A stretch of DNA of 64,000 bases from Mytilus trossulus (GCF_036588685.1 NC_086382.1:60468987-60532986), one strand, 5' to 3'; shown: positions 1 to 13,301, counted from the stretch's first letter. Notes: generated by a model from the letters alone, not told the origin. Numbers and translations: made by a program.

Positions 1-1590
1 TGCCGAATAATTCGTACAATATAGAATTATAGTTTTCCAACCACTCGCTCAACATTGGAAGGAAGTGACGACGCCCCTAAACGCACAAATGACGATGATA
101 AAGGCGCGTATAATTGACGAGTTTTTTCCGGTGACGGATGAACTCGAAAGTTGTCTATTGAAAACAACGTTCTAACCTATGATTGTGTTGAATAAAAAAC
201 CGTAAATTTTATACGAGTGCATGCAAAACATATTTCGAAGTCGAGGGGTCTAAATGCAGCACATTCCTTCCAAATATTTTTATATATTAATGTGTATCTC
301 ATTTCCCTTGCAAATTCGTAAGACATTTAAAGATATATCTATTGTTCACACCAGCATATTCCATTTAAAACTTTGACAGATTGAAATAATAACTCGTCTA
401 TTTGGTTCGATAAAAAGATAACGGCCAGCGTATACACAAATATCTTGTTTTTTGGTAGGGATAAATCATACTTTGTGAGAAAAAAAAAACAACTTTGATT
501 AAAACAAATAAAATCACCAAAAAATCTGACAACATCAACAGTATCGTTATTTTTTATAAACTATCGCGTTTAGAGGACTATTTCTCCCAAAAAATGAAAA
601 AAATAATCAGCCTTCGTATGAGATCTTATTTTACTTTTCTTTTCGACGTTTTCCTTTTATCATATGAGATACATTCACACATGAGCTTGGGATGAATGAA
701 CATAAAACTCTCCGTTGATTTCCGTTTCGCTATATAGATGATATCTTTTTACTACATAGTCCAAATTAATGATGACTGTGTTGAACGCATCTATTTCATC
801 GAACTTAATATAAAAGATATAACGGATACAGATAAGCCTGTCTCAAGTCTTGACTTACATCCAGAATTTGACAAATATTTTATGTTGAAAACAAAACTGC
901 GAAAAAAGTGATGGTTTCAACTTCCAAAATACGAATTTTCCATTCTTTGTAGCAACATTTCTACAGCGCATGCATATGGACTATTAACCTGAGGGTATTG
1001 ATGGGTATTACATAATAGAAAAGCATAGTCTGAGGAAAACAATAATGGAGTGCTGATATATCAATAGAGAACCAGACAAAACTTATAAAGAATATAGAAG
1101 TACAATGGCTTAACAAATTACAATATACATTATACAACCCCTCTTCACCCTCTTATCTCACTGTTGTTAAGATATTCGAAGGCTTGCGTTTTCTGAAAGG
1201 TTTTCAGTGAAAGATATTTACTGCTTACAAGTAAGCTTTAGAACCAAGTCTTCTAAGTATTAAATGAATTTTAAAGTCATTTCTTCGAAAAGTTTAAGGA
1301 CACCATGATGAGTTGAGTGGACTTTATGAAAATTCTCTGTTACAGATGAACACAGAAATGTCCGAAGGTGTATATTCTGCCTCTCTCCTTTTTTTTAGTT
1401 CAATGTTGATTGTTGTATCCCCTTTTTACCATTGCACCTTTATTACTTAATTAACAAAATGTTCGACATTGCTTGATTCAAATCCTGATTTTGGATTTTT
1501 TTAAGAAGGTACGATATCTTAGGAAGTATTACTTTTTCTGATAATAATGTAACAGAAGTGGGCGACTATCAAAACGTTTGCTTATCTGAG
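1..1590. other. AT-rich intergenic DNA, no gene seen
   Basis: Only short random open frames are present and none resembles a known protein. No RNA gene or strong repeat was recognised. Confidence 0.5.
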
Positions 1591-1945
1591 AGCATCATCC
1601 TACAGAATGACATAATATGGATGTTATAAATATTTTGTTGAATAGTTCACAGGTCATGATCAGAACAATTACATAAGATAACATAGAAAAAAAGAACCAC
1701 AGTTATTTCACATATGTGTAATTACGATCATGAAAAAACTATCAGACTATCAGGTCATCATGTAAAATATAATATTTCAATGTTAAAACAAAAGAAAATT
1801 CGGAGTTACTGATTTAAAAGGATTACTGATATGATAAAACTTTTAAGATTAAAATAATTGTAAATCAAATTTTCTGTAAATCTTATAACAGCAAAGTAGT
1901 TTTATAAACCAACTGCAAAACTTAATTTCTAGGACTTACAGCTTA
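1590..1945 (+). repeat. Diverged copy 1 of a local repeat block
   Basis: This block shares scattered phrases with blocks near 3510-3780, 4690-4786 plus 6752-6920, and 8220-8460. Each has a 'gaccattatg/ttgttgaa..ttcacaggtc' type start, then 'aaccacaatta', then 'gtaaatc..gcaaagtag'. The copies are old and diverged. They have no open frame and look like local segmental duplicates or fragments of one dispersed repeat. Confidence 0.45.
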
Positions 1946-1989
1946 CATTAAGTATATAGGATCTGGCATTGTCTGCTGTTTTACAAATG

Positions 1990-2530
1990 AAACCATCTTT
2001 CCTTGAACTTCTATGGAAGAGTGACGAAAGATACCAGAGGGACAATCAAACTCATAAATCGAAAATAAACTGACAACGCCATGGCTAAAAATGAAAAGGA
2101 CAAACAGAATGGAAAGTAGTTTGGATTGGCGGTTGAATTTACATGGGTAACACGGTGGGTGTCACAAGTAGAGGACAATCTACTTATGTTGTCGCGTCTT
2201 CAAAAATCGGCATTGTGTTATTCGGTCTTTAGTTTTTTTAGTTGGGTTTTGTTGTTTGTGTTTTTACTTTTTTGTACATCATTAACCTAAACTTTTAAGT
2301 CCATTTTTAATTATATATTGTGTGCGTGGCTCGGTTCTTATACATACCGACATTGCAGTATTGTGCTACGGTATTTTTGTATTATTTTTTATCTTAAAAG
2401 AGGGACGAAAGATACCAGAGTGACAGTCAAATTCATAAATCGAAAACTGACAACGCCATGGCTAAAAATGAAATTGAAAAAGAAAAACAGACAAACAATT
2501 ATAGTACACTTGACACAACATAGAAAACTA
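1990..2530. repeat. Paired copies of a dispersed repeat fragment
   Basis: The phrase 'gacgaaagataccagag' followed by 'gacaacgccatggctaaaa' occurs twice, near 2025-2100 and 2403-2470. This is a repeat phrase I associate with mussel genomes. It has no coding capacity. Confidence 0.5.
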
Positions 2531-2549
2531 TAGAATAAGAAACACGAAC

Positions 2550-2990
2550 CTCACCAAAAATAGGCGCCTGTCCCAAGTCAGGAGCCTCTGGCCTTTGTTA
2601 GTCTTGTATTATTTTAATTTTAGTTTCTTGTGTACAATTTGGAAATTAGTATGGCGTTCATTATCACTGAACTAGTATATATTTGTTTAGGGGCAAGCTG
2701 AAGGACGCCTCCGGGTGCGGGAATTTCTCGCTACATTGAAGACCTGTTGGTGACCTTCTGCTGTTGTTTTTTTATTTGGTCGGGTTGTTGTTTCTTTGAC
2801 ACATTCCCAATTTCCATTCTCAATTTTATGATCTCAGGTGATCCGAGAGGTAAACAGATCCTGCACCCTTCGTGTTGGTTATGTGATAACAAATCCGGTA
2901 AATGTGTAACTTATGTACATGTCTTTAGTGTCTGTGTGGCATTTGGTTTTCCTCTATTGAAATAGTTTTTTTGTTTTATACAATGTTGAC
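2550..2990 (-). repeat. Dispersed repeat 'R2', reverse orientation
   Basis: Read on the minus strand this matches the forward copy at 20490-20810: the 'caacccgaccaaa', 'ttcccgcacccg' and 'gccagaggctcctgacttgg' blocks appear in the same order. It looks like a SINE-like or MITE-like dispersed repeat common in mussels (recalled, not searched). The small plus-strand open frame inside it is not a gene. Confidence 0.6.
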
Positions 2991-2999
2991 TTCTGTATC

Positions 3000-4786
3000 C
3001 CTACTTTTTACATTTTACCTATATATTGGTTGTTTTGTACATTGATGGCAATATAATGGATTTCTAAGCGACTATCATATCAGTGAGGTGTTCAGTAAGA
3101 TATAAAACAAGGTTTAATCGATCATTTCTAACAAAAAATAAATGTCTGCACCACGTCATGGATATGAAAGTTGAATTCGTTTGATTGTGTTTGAGCGTTT
3201 GATTTAACCATTTTCTAAAGGACTTTCCTTTGAATTTCCATTGTAGTTCGGAGTTTTTTAATGTTTACTTTTTGTTTGTCGTTATTTTCCATGATGTTGT
3301 CAATTGTGGTTAATTTTTACGAGTTTAAACATCGCTTTGGTATCTTCAATCCCTGTTTTTTTATATTACTTTGAAATAAAATACAAAACGGACTTGCAGA
3401 AACATTTATTCAAAAGGAATTTTAACCAAACTAACAATATATTGTGCACTTTGAATGGCAATCTGCCAACACGTACCTCGGACCTACTGACACATTTGAA
3501 AACTTTATAAGGGTGTAACAAATACGTTGTTCAATTATTAACAGTTATATCAATTACATTAAAGAGCAAATACAAAACTATACATAATAACCACAATAGT
3601 TCCAAATAGTTTTTTTAATTAAGCCTTAGGAAATTTTGAATACATAAACAGTGATAACGAAGTGTCAGAAAGTGCTGCAATTTAAGTAATTGTAAATTAA
3701 ATTCGCTGAAAATCGTTTGATATGAGAACAACAATGTAGTTGAAGTTTAATTCAAAACCTAACTCAAGTTACTAGAGCAATAGCAGATTAGTGGTCAGAT
3801 TGGACTATTGAAATTTTCCTTAGATCTTTCTGAGTGATAATTACCTTTTCTAAGGATCGTAGAGTGGTACAGAAAAAATATCTCTAGAAACTAAGCCCAC
3901 GTGACGTTATCAGTGAAATCATTGACAACGTCGTCATATGTATATAACAATAAACAGATCATCATTGGTCATCTCAACTCGATATCACTTTCGCCGTACC
4001 GACACAGTCGAGAAAAACATAATCTTGATGAGATGATCAACGATAATCTATAATTATATGCTGTTGTACACCAACGTCTGTACTTTTTCTTCTACTTTTT
4101 TAACTTCTTTAGACTGGATTTTATAGTCGATGTCAACAAGTTTTTATGGAATTTACGTTCGGTTCGGCTGATTTTGTTTTGACAGTTTTCATGGACCTCC
4201 CCCTTTTTTAATTGATTTTGAGTTTGGTATTTTTGTTATACATACTTCCATGGATAACAAGGCGAGTTTCACATGTGGAGCATCAGAGGTCCTTCTCAGA
4301 TTTTAATGGGGTTTCGTGTTACTTGGTCTTCAGTTTTCTATGTGGTGTTTTATTGGTTCCGTTTGTCTTTTTGGTATATTTTTTTTAATGATTTGCCAGT
4401 TAACCATCAATTTATGAGTTTAGATATTCCTTTGGTATGTGTCGCCTTATTTTTTCATGAGAAAAAAATGTTTTCTTGGAAGTCATCCCAAGGACAAATA
4501 GAAATATTTATTTAAAAGGGTACTTAAAAGTAAATACATAATAGGTAAAAAAGACAAAATAGGGTGCAACAGTCAACATTGTGTAAACAAACAAACTAAT
4601 GTTTACCATAGTAGTGATAAAAAAAATATCAAATGTACTGTGCATGGCAATCGTCCAACACATAGCTTTTATTTAAAGGTCGTCTCAAATGGAATGACAT
4701 TATTGTATAGATAGCATTATGTGGGTGTGACAGTTGTTGCGTTGAAATATTCAAAGGTCAGATCATTATATTAAAGAAAATAGACA
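3000..4786. other. Intergenic, with diverged local repeat copies
   Basis: Two more diverged copies of the 1590-1945 block lie at about 3510-3780 and 4690-4786. The second is cut by the element at 4787-6751. The rest is T-rich DNA with no recognisable gene. Confidence 0.4.
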
Positions 4787-6665
4787 TAACCAGATGCTCC
4801 GCAGGGCGAAGCTTTATACGACCGCAGATGTTGAACCCTGAACGGTTGGGGCAAGTATGGACACAACATTCAAGCTGGATTCAGCTCTAAATTTGGATTG
4901 TGATTAAATAATTGACACAGCATAGGTTTCTGACACAGATGGAATGTGTTCTAATGAACTTAATTTTTTTGTTTTCTCTTAGAGCAATTCACTATGCTGT
5001 TGAATATTAATTCTCTCAAAAAAATGTTTGAAGAAATTTTCTTTTTATTTATGAAATTTCAAATGAGATCATTGAACCCAATTTTTTTAATCACATCCCC
5101 CTTTCCCTTATTCCAAAACTAATCTCAATTAAAATTTCTAAGGGAGTTTGCAACAATAACTACTCATTTAAATACATCATAAAATATTAAGATGTAAAAA
5201 AACTGCTTGTTATCACTGAATGGTAAAGATTATTTTAATTTATCAGTTGGTAGTAAAAAGTGAATATACATTGTATATTGTATATATAACAAAGATTTAT
5301 GTTGATTCTGGACAAAGAAAGATAACTCCAAATAAAAAAAATTCTTACAATTAGATATTTCTAGCTTACTATTCTGGACAAAGAAAGATAACTCTTATTA
5401 AAAACAAAATTGCTATTTCACAATATTTTGCAATAAGATATTTCTTGCCATTGCGCAATACTGTGCAATTGAAAAGACTTGCTATTGCACAAAACTTAAT
5501 ATAATAATTTTAGATCCTGATTTGGACCAACTTGAAAACTGGGCCCATAATCAAAAATCTAAGTACATGTTTGGATTCAGCATATCAAAGAACCCCAAGA
5601 TTTCAATTTTTGTTAAAATCAAACTAAGTTTAATTATGGACCCTTTGGACATTAATGTAGACCAATTTGAAAACAAGACCAAAAATGAGGAATCTACATA
5701 AACAGTTAGATTTGGCATATCAAAGAACCCCATTTATTCAATTTTTGCTGAAATCAAACAAAGTTTAATTTTGGACCCCGATTTGGACCAACTTGAAAAC
5801 TGGGCCGATAATCAAGAATCTAAGTACATTTTTAGATTCAGCATATCAAAGAACCCAAACGATTAATTTTTTGTCAAAATCAAACGAAGTTTAATTTTGG
5901 ACCCTTTGAACCTTAATGTAGACCAATTTGAAAAAGGGACAAAAGTTAAAAATCTACATACACAGTTAGATTCGGCATATCAAAGAACCCCAATTATTCA
6001 ATTTTGATGAAATCAAACAAAGTTTAATTTTGGACCCTTTGGGCCCCTTATTCCTAAACTGTTGGGACCAAAACTCCCAAAATCATTACCAACCTTCCTT
6101 TTATGGTCATAAACCTTGTGTTTAAATTTCATAGATTTCTATTTACTTATACTAAAGTTATGGTGCGAAAACCAAGAAAAATGCTTATTTGGGTCCCTTT
6201 TTGGCCCCTTATTCCTAAACTGTTGTGACCAAAACTCCCAAAATCAATACCAACCTTCCTTTTGTGGTCATAAACATTGTGTTTAAATTTCATTATTTTC
6301 TATTTACTTAAACTAAAGTTATTATGCGAAAACCAAGAATAATGCTTATTTGGGCCCTTTTGTGGCCCCTAATTCCTACACTGTTGAAACCAAAACTCCC
6401 AAAATCAATCCCAACCTTTCTTTTGTGGTCATAAACCTTGTGTCAAAATTTCATAGATTTCTATTAACTTAAACTAAAGTTATAGTGCGAAAACCAAGAA
6501 AATGCTTATTTGGGCCCTTTTTGGCCCCTAATTCCTAAAATGTTGGGACCAAAACTCCCAAAATCAATACCAACCTTCCTTTTGTGGTCATAAACCTTGT
6601 GATAAAATTTTATAGATTTATATTCACTTTTACTTAAGTTAGAGTGCGAAAACTAAAAGTATTCG

Positions 6666-6697
<32 letters not shown>

Positions 6698-6751
6698 CAA
6701 CGTGATAGCAATATACGACGAAATTTTTTTCAAAATTTGCGGTCGTATAAA
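4787..6751 (+). mobile_element. 1.96-kb non-autonomous DNA transposon-like element, copy 1
   Basis: Near its ends it carries a perfect 14-bp inverted repeat: tttatacgaccgca at 4813-4826 and its complement at 6738-6751. A second, highly similar copy in the same orientation lies at 29732-31690. The interior is non-coding. It has alternating 'gaccaatttgaaaa / catatcaaagaacccc' modules (5500-6000), then four tandem modules of about 165 bp (about 6020-6650) beginning 'cccttattcctaaactgt'. A (GAC)n tract follows at 6666-6696. The flanks join a sequence found uninterrupted at 8220-8345, so the element interrupts an older repeat. No transposase is present, and the superfamily cannot be assigned. Confidence 0.7.
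6666..6696 (+). repeat. (GAC)n microsatellite inside element copy 1
   Basis: About ten uninterrupted GAC triplets. The same site in the second copy (about 31611-31635) is shorter and interrupted, so this tract has changed length since the copies diverged. The arginine run in the overlapping open frame is only the translation of this tract. Confidence 0.85.
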
Positions 6752-9700
6752 AACCACAATTATGTCAAATATTTGCAAAGTAACCTCAAAAAATTTTTGA
6801 ATACGTATTGTATATGTCAAAAGGTCTGCAATTTAAGATATGGTAAATACATTCTCTCAAAAACATTAAACTGTGAACAGCAAAGTGGTTTTAAATACAA
6901 ATGACAAAACCATAATTTAGCGAAAGTGTACAAAACTGGTAGAATCTTGCATTTTCTCCTTGATTTGTCCATAAGGATCACTTAACACTCAGTTTATCCT
7001 TTCGGTAAAAATAAAGAGATAAAGATTGATCAGGGATTCAACTATGGAAGACATCCTGGAATGAACATGCACCCTCTCAAAATATGTCAGAAGTCTGTAG
7101 TCCAGTGGTTGTCTTGGGTTCGTGTATGCCATATATGATTTTTCGAAAATAGTTTTGTCAAAAATTAGGCCATTAGTTATTTTTTCGTGATCATCTATCT
7201 CCTGTCAGGGTTTTTCATAGCCAACTATACGGTGTGGATTCTCCTTATTGTTGAAAGATGAACAGTAGCCTGTAATTAGTTATGTCCATTTCATTTGAAC
7301 TCTGGTCGGTTCTGGTCTCATTGGGAGTCATAACACATCTAGTTATTCTTGTAATGAACATGTAACCTTTCACATTTCTTTTATGCAAATTATTGCAATA
7401 ATAAGCAAAATACATATTAATCAAATATATTTATTCAAAACAAAAATTAAAACAGAAAGAAATATAAATAAAACAAATTCAGTAATTAACATAGTATACC
7501 TTTCAGGTTATCAATAGGTCTAAATTTAAAGATCAAATACTAAATAAAATATTTCACATCATGATTTTTTTACGATAAAATACCCAGGGAAGATCCTAAA
7601 AATGAAACAACAGAACTTAATCCCAAATCTTCTTTTATGCATATAATAATTAACCTTTTTGGAAATCAATTTTGACAAAGTACATGTTTTGTTGTAATTG
7701 AAGGATAAAACAAAAAATAAAGAAAGGTTCAAAAGGCCAAATATTTGCATAAAATGTCATCTTTATGTCATTTGGATTTAACCTTTTTCAACAGACCTTT
7801 TAATACGATGAAATATGCAGTTCTCTATTTCTGTATTTCACAAATATGTGTAGTACCTTTCACAAATAGGTATTGCACCATGGACCAATTCTTTTACTTC
7901 TAACCTTTTGCTTTTCCAACTACATGTATATTAACTAAAATCGGCAAGTCTTATGTTTAATTACAATGAAAAGTAATATAAATGACGATACCAAATACTT
8001 CTTTATCTTGAAATTATTGTTTGATAAGGAAAACAATTGTTACTGTACATACAGATCTGAAATACTTTAAAGATTTCCCTTTGGGCATTTTATCTATATT
8101 TTTTGCTTGAAGCTAACTAGTTTTGAATGTCTCATAACCAATATATTACACAATCCACTATGACCTAATAAGGTATAAACAACCTCATTTTATTCCATAT
8201 TTTGTAAATGTGTAGCTTGAATCTCCATATAAAGATAGCATTATGTCGGTGTAACAGTTATTTTGTTGAAATATTTCCAGGTCAGATCAATTATATTTAA
8301 TAAATAAGATCAAAGAACCACAATTATGTTCAATATTTGCAATTTAAACTCAAAAGAAATGTGTAATGCCTTTTATGTCAAAAGGTCAATACATTTTCTG
8401 TAAATCTTGGAATTCAAGAGAACACTTTGCTATTAGGTCAAAAATGAACTATGTAATATTTATATTCCACTGACAGATACTATGAAAAACACATGAGTAT
8501 CTATTTATCTTTTACTTACTTTGAATACTTAACAGATCTTATAACATTAACTATTGTATACACTGTATTATCAAATATACTAGTACACGGTCAGCATGTG
8601 ACATTGAACAACCAATCGAATTCTTTGATATCTATAAAAGGTAGGATAACTACAATGATCCTCCTTTAGTTTGTTATGTTTGTAAATTTATAATTTTGAA
8701 TGACACAAATATAGACCACAGTGAACATGCAGGAACATTAATATTTACGAATGCATAGCTATTCTTTATATATATTTCTAAACACATGCTAAAAGAAAAT
8801 TCGTGTATAGGATTCTAGGTTATCATCTTCTTGTTCAAATGATTCCAATTAATTTGTTGATGTTCATGATTTTATAAATGAGAGACAAATTAATTTCAAA
8901 TGAAGTTTATATTTGCTATATTTAAGTTACGGCTTCATGACTACATCTTTAATAAAGATAATAAAACAAGATGAGAAAATTCAATGCTAGATTATTTGGA
9001 AAGAAGTATGTTAAGGAGCTCATACTTATAGTCCTAAACTTTGACCTATGTCATCTTCATCTGAAAACCCATAGTATAAATCAGAAATACTAAGACTTCA
9101 GATCAAGCATTTATTTTTCCTTCACCATATTAACTGTTGCTTTAAACAGTTGTGAAAGCTTACTAAAAAATTACTTTCTTCAAGAAATATCCATAATGAA
9201 TAGCTGAACATCCAAAATATTTGTGTGTTGTCCTTACTTATGCTGCAAATCATTAATGTTGTATAATAATGAGGCATAATCTTTTCTCAATTTGGCAAAA
9301 ATCTGACACAATTATCAACATAAAAAATTATCACTTTAACAAAATAATCAGCAAACACATGACATATCACATGCGTATGGTTGTAACATAATAAGCATGA
9401 AACGATTTAATAGTTGGAAATGACTCATCTTTGCTAGCCAAGAGTTACGACCAAGTCCCCTCCTTCACAAGCCTTTGCTAGCAAAGATGGAAATTATAAT
9501 GATTTCATTACAGAAATGCTGGTACTAAATGAAGAAAAATTGACCTACCTGATATAAAATTGAGGTTAATATGTTACAATATGGAAGAAAAGCAATACCA
9601 TGTTTAAGCTACAGACAGAAGAAAATCTATAAAGTTTTCAAAGTAATTTAAGTCTAGGTTTACTATGTTTATATAATATGAACAACTATCAAAAATTTTA

Positions 9701-10084
9701 AAATGTATTACACAATTATATTCAATGCCTCAGCATTTCTTCAGGTAAAACATAAAATGAAAGGAATAAAATGCTGATTCAAAACTTAAGATTACCAAAA
9801 GAGGATGAATACATTTACATTCCAAAGTGTACAAAACGTACACTTGGAAGGTGGTAAAAAAAATCAACAATTTTACCATACGCTTTTTTTTTAAATCAAT
9901 TTCCGGAATATATATCTAAGAAACATTTGTATTTCAGTTCATTTCGATGCAAATTTCTATATTAAAAAAAATATAATAGATATAATCTTCTTTTCATTAT
10001 GAATAAATTATTCTTGTCTTGAAATCTGGAAAATGGTTGATATACACTTTTTGAGGGATGTTGGGGAGTATGAAATTAGTTATT
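6752..10084. other. Intergenic AT-rich DNA with repeat fragments
   Basis: It holds the right half of the interrupted local repeat (6752-6920), a fragment of dispersed repeat 'R1' at about 7204-7345 and an uninterrupted copy of the local block at about 8220-8460. At 9426-9489 a 13-bp inverted repeat (catctttgctagc / gctagcaaagatg) spans 64 bp and may be a tiny hairpin element. No gene was recognised. Confidence 0.4.
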
Positions 10085-10185
10085 AAAGGTACCAGGATTA
10101 TAATTTAATATGCCAGACCCGCGTTGCGTCTACATAAGACATATCAGTGATGCTCAGATCAAAAAAGTAATTAAGCCAAAACTGA
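10085..10185 (+). repeat. Dispersed repeat 'R4'
   Basis: It contains 'accaggattataatttaata', 'gccagacccgcgtt' and 'tcagtgatgctcagatc'. A related copy in reverse orientation lies at about 21085-21180. I recall this as a common bivalve repeat. Confidence 0.5.
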
Positions 10186-11115
10186 AAAGTGTATGTTTTG
10201 TACACTTTGGAAAATGGTTGACAATTATGGATGACCCCTTATATATAAAGGCACACTAAATGTACTTAAACCACTATATGAAATGTAAACATAGTCACAA
10301 TCATACAAGAACACACTACAACCATTAAATACAACTACTGAAAGAGACACTCAAAGACAAATATGTGCATGTCCCATGTCAGGAATCTTATCAATGATTG
10401 TGTTTGTCATATATCTTTTTAAAAAAATCCAATTCAAGGAACTGATGACATATTGGTAAATGTTTATGCTTAATTTAATTACAAGTCTCTTTCGAAAAAA
10501 ATAAAGCTTAGCATATTGTAAAATTTGTTTTTCAATATCTTTTAAGAAAAATATGCCAGAGGTGACAGTTCCCAAATATAAAAGTCATTGCTATTGCCAG
10601 AAGATCTACAGATGTTACTATGAATTTCTCACTCAGTCACATCCAAATGGAATTTGATATTCAATCCAAAAGGGGGGTTAGTCGTATTACTAAATTTCTT
10701 TTTACGGTACAATGATCAAAATTCTGTACTTTGTCAACCTTTAATAACTGTCATGACTGTGGATTCATACTTTTTTTGGATCCAAAAATTGCATTTTTCA
10801 TGAACATTTGAATTGATACATTTGCCAAAGTCTGCATACATGATGATAGAAATTTATGCTTCCTTGGATATAAAAATCAGTGGTTTTCATAAACCTGAGA
10901 AATCCATGTAAATTGTTATCCCACAATAATTTAATTTGGGAAAGAAAGTGTCTGCTGATTGGCTGATGTTGTTTTGTATATCAGCTCATAGACATAATTT
11001 TGTCATGTGACTGTGATGTCATCAACATATTTTTCATTGTTTACTCAAGTTTAGAATGGAATAAAGAATTAAATTATAAGAAATGACTAATATTTTTCTG
11101 TTTATTCAAAATAAC
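10186..11115. other. Intergenic AT-rich DNA
   Basis: Nothing recognisable apart from short AT-rich open frames. Confidence 0.4.
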
Positions 11116-11119
11116 ATAA

Positions 11120-11850
11120 ACAAAAGTACACAGATGCCCCCATCCGCACTTTCATTTTCTGTGTTCATTGGATCGTGAAAATTTAATAAAATGTCTAATT
11201 TGGCATTAAAACTAGAATGATCATATCATAAGGAACATGTTGACGAAGTTTCAAGTTGATTTGGACTTCAACTTCATCAAAAACTACCTCAACCAAAAAT
11301 TTAACCAAAACTTTAATGAGGGTGGTAAAGGGGGAGTGCTTGCACAAAAAAAACGTGAAATAAGACATAATTTCACGTTGAACGTGAAATAATTTCTGTA
11401 ATGAACGTTGCACGAAAAATAAATACTTTTATGTGAACCTTTTGTGACTATGTCACTGTCTTCTTGTATATATTTACTCTTTATTTTACTTGATATTCCC
11501 GATTTAGTATGCACATTTATGATATAATTGGTTTACATCTTTTAAAAAAGTATTTCTTGACAATCCCTACCAAGTGTTTAAATGTTATTTGAAAAATAGC
11601 AAGCACGCAAAATAAGACTTTGAAAATCACGATGCACGTAAAATTAAATAAGCAGAACACATTGAACGAGGCACCCGTCTTGCACGACTGAACGTCAAAT
11701 AAAAAATTAAAAACAGTGATCAAGTTGCACGAAAATAACCCTTTACCACCCTCTTTAACCTGAAACATGTGAAACCGGATAGACAGACGGACGAATGAAC
11801 AGACCGAGGCACAGACCAGAAAACATAATGCCCATAAATTGGGCATAAAA
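11120..11850 (+). repeat. Dispersed repeat 'R5', interrupted by a nested element
   Basis: The outer parts (11130-11317 and 11754-11850) align in order with uninterrupted copies at 35485-35996 (same strand) and 28075-28340 (opposite strand). Shared phrases are 'gatgccccatccgcact', 'ttgatttggacttcaactt', 'catcaaaaactacct' and, near the end, 'cagaccagaaaacataatgc'. A 436-bp insertion splits it. No protein is encoded. Confidence 0.7.
11318..11753. mobile_element. Nested 436-bp TIR element in R5
   Basis: It begins gagggtggtaaaggg and ends with the exact complement ccctttaccaccctc. TTTAA occurs just outside both ends (11312-11316, one base from the left end, and 11754-11758). The uninterrupted R5 copy at 35485 has 'aaaaacttaaacctg' or 'aaaactataacctg' here, so the insertion point is clear. 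The interior has repeated 'cacgttgaacgtgaaat' phrases and no transposase. Confidence 0.75.
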
Positions 11851-12019
11851 ATATGGTGTACACTTTAAAATAACCCGCTATGCCGGTTATAATGTGTACA
11901 CAACATTTTTGATGTTATTTCTTCATAGACAGAAAAATATTAGTCATTCCTTAAATAATAATGAATCCAAATGTAATGTTATAATGGTAGATTATGAGAC
12001 TTAGTTGTAACTAATTTCT

Positions 12020-13301
12020 TCACTCATACTCAATGCTGTTATAACACTTTGGAAACCATTTCTTGTGCTCTGCTTTTGCTATATCTCCCTCATCCCATTC
12101 TTCTAGTATGCCACCACACAAGAAACATTGGCATTTATCCCCTGAATCTAAAAACATATTGAGAACAATAAATTTTGTGTTATTCTAGATTTCAAGATGA
12201 ATTATATACATACTGATTAATAAATGTATGCAAACAATTTTTACAGTCATGACAGTAACAACAAAATACTAAAAATAAGCTAAATTAAAAATGTTTAGAA
12301 CAAACAAAATATTTGAAAATATCTTTTAATCATGTTAATTGACTTGATTTTTTTGTTAATAAAATCTGAGACAACTATAACACATGAGTTATACATGTAG
12401 TAGTCTCAGATAAAATGTATATAGCTTTGCATTTTATCTCATAAACAAATAGGTCATGAAAGATGATATTTCTTCTGGAATAAATTCATAACTGAAATCG
12501 AAGTTGTTGGTTGTCAATTGCATAAAGTTATGCAAGTGAATAATGAAATAATTTCTTCAAAGGGTTACATTTTATTTCAGACACAAAAGCATTTTCAGTA
12601 GTTTATGATAAAAGACAATACTAATTTTAACATGTTTAATGAAATGATTGAAAATCAGATAAAGTTTATAATATTTTTATTATCTTTACATCAAACAAAC
12701 CTTTGTAGTATAGTCCTGCAGTTGCTAGTTCATCAGGTTTTAGATGATGATCACTTGGCCAATTTACATAACTTTCCAATCTTTTATTGTACAAGGAAAA
12801 CTTTGGATTATAAACCGTTGGCACAGGTGTAGATTTTTCCACCAGATCTTTTTGCTCATTCAGACATCCAAAATCATGTGGTTGATGAACATGTGAATCT
12901 TGTGGTGCATAATCTTGTTTGTCACTCTCATCAAAATATCCAATACCATCAGTCTCAAGGTCATTTTCATCATCACTCGACACAATATCATCCCTCACCT
13001 TTTCACAATTCCCAAAATGTCTTTTATGTTGGTCATGAACACTATCACCACTCTCCCACCCACTTAATACTCCCCCACAATACGCACACTGAACTTTATC
13101 ACTCACTCCTAAGTAATAAAATCCATCTTTAATCAAATCATTACAACCGATTGATGCATCTCTTGGCCATGTATCAAAAGTGGTTCTTCTTCTGGTTTCA
13201 CTATTTCTCAGAGGTTCTAATCGGTCTAAAGGATGCTGTGGTATCTCATCATATCCCCTATGGTGATCATGTATATTCAGTATGTTCATTGTTGAAAGCA
13301 T
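12020..13301 (-). CDS. BIR-domain inhibitor-of-apoptosis-like protein, two BIRs, no RING
   Basis: Two coding exons, 13301-12701 and 12147-12020, join through donor AAAG|GTTTGT and acceptor TTTTTAG in the middle of an Asp codon, giving 242 residues. BIR1 (about 38-101) has the zinc ligands C72, C75, H92 and C99 in the pattern C-x2-C-x16-H-x6-C. BIR2 (about 173-237) repeats it exactly with C208, C211, H228 and C235 and is complete only after splicing. An acidic linker of about 70 residues separates them. The start is the first Met after an in-frame stop, and a good acceptor (a T run, then GCATAG) 25 bases upstream suggests a 5' UTR exon. BIR domains bind caspases or IAP-binding-motif peptides. 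This protein ends seven residues after BIR2, so it lacks the RING needed for ubiquitin ligase activity. It may be a real short IAP, as in the expanded bivalve family, or a truncated duplicate. Both BIRs are intact, so selection is likely or decay is recent. Confidence 0.85.

Noticed and set aside
6644..6904. An open frame with an arginine run
   Set aside because: The run is the (GAC)n microsatellite of a transposon-like element, and the rest is non-coding repeat.
12878..13132. A His-rich plus-strand open frame opposite the IAP exon
   Set aside because: It lies wholly antisense to a conserved BIR exon and has no recognisable domain.
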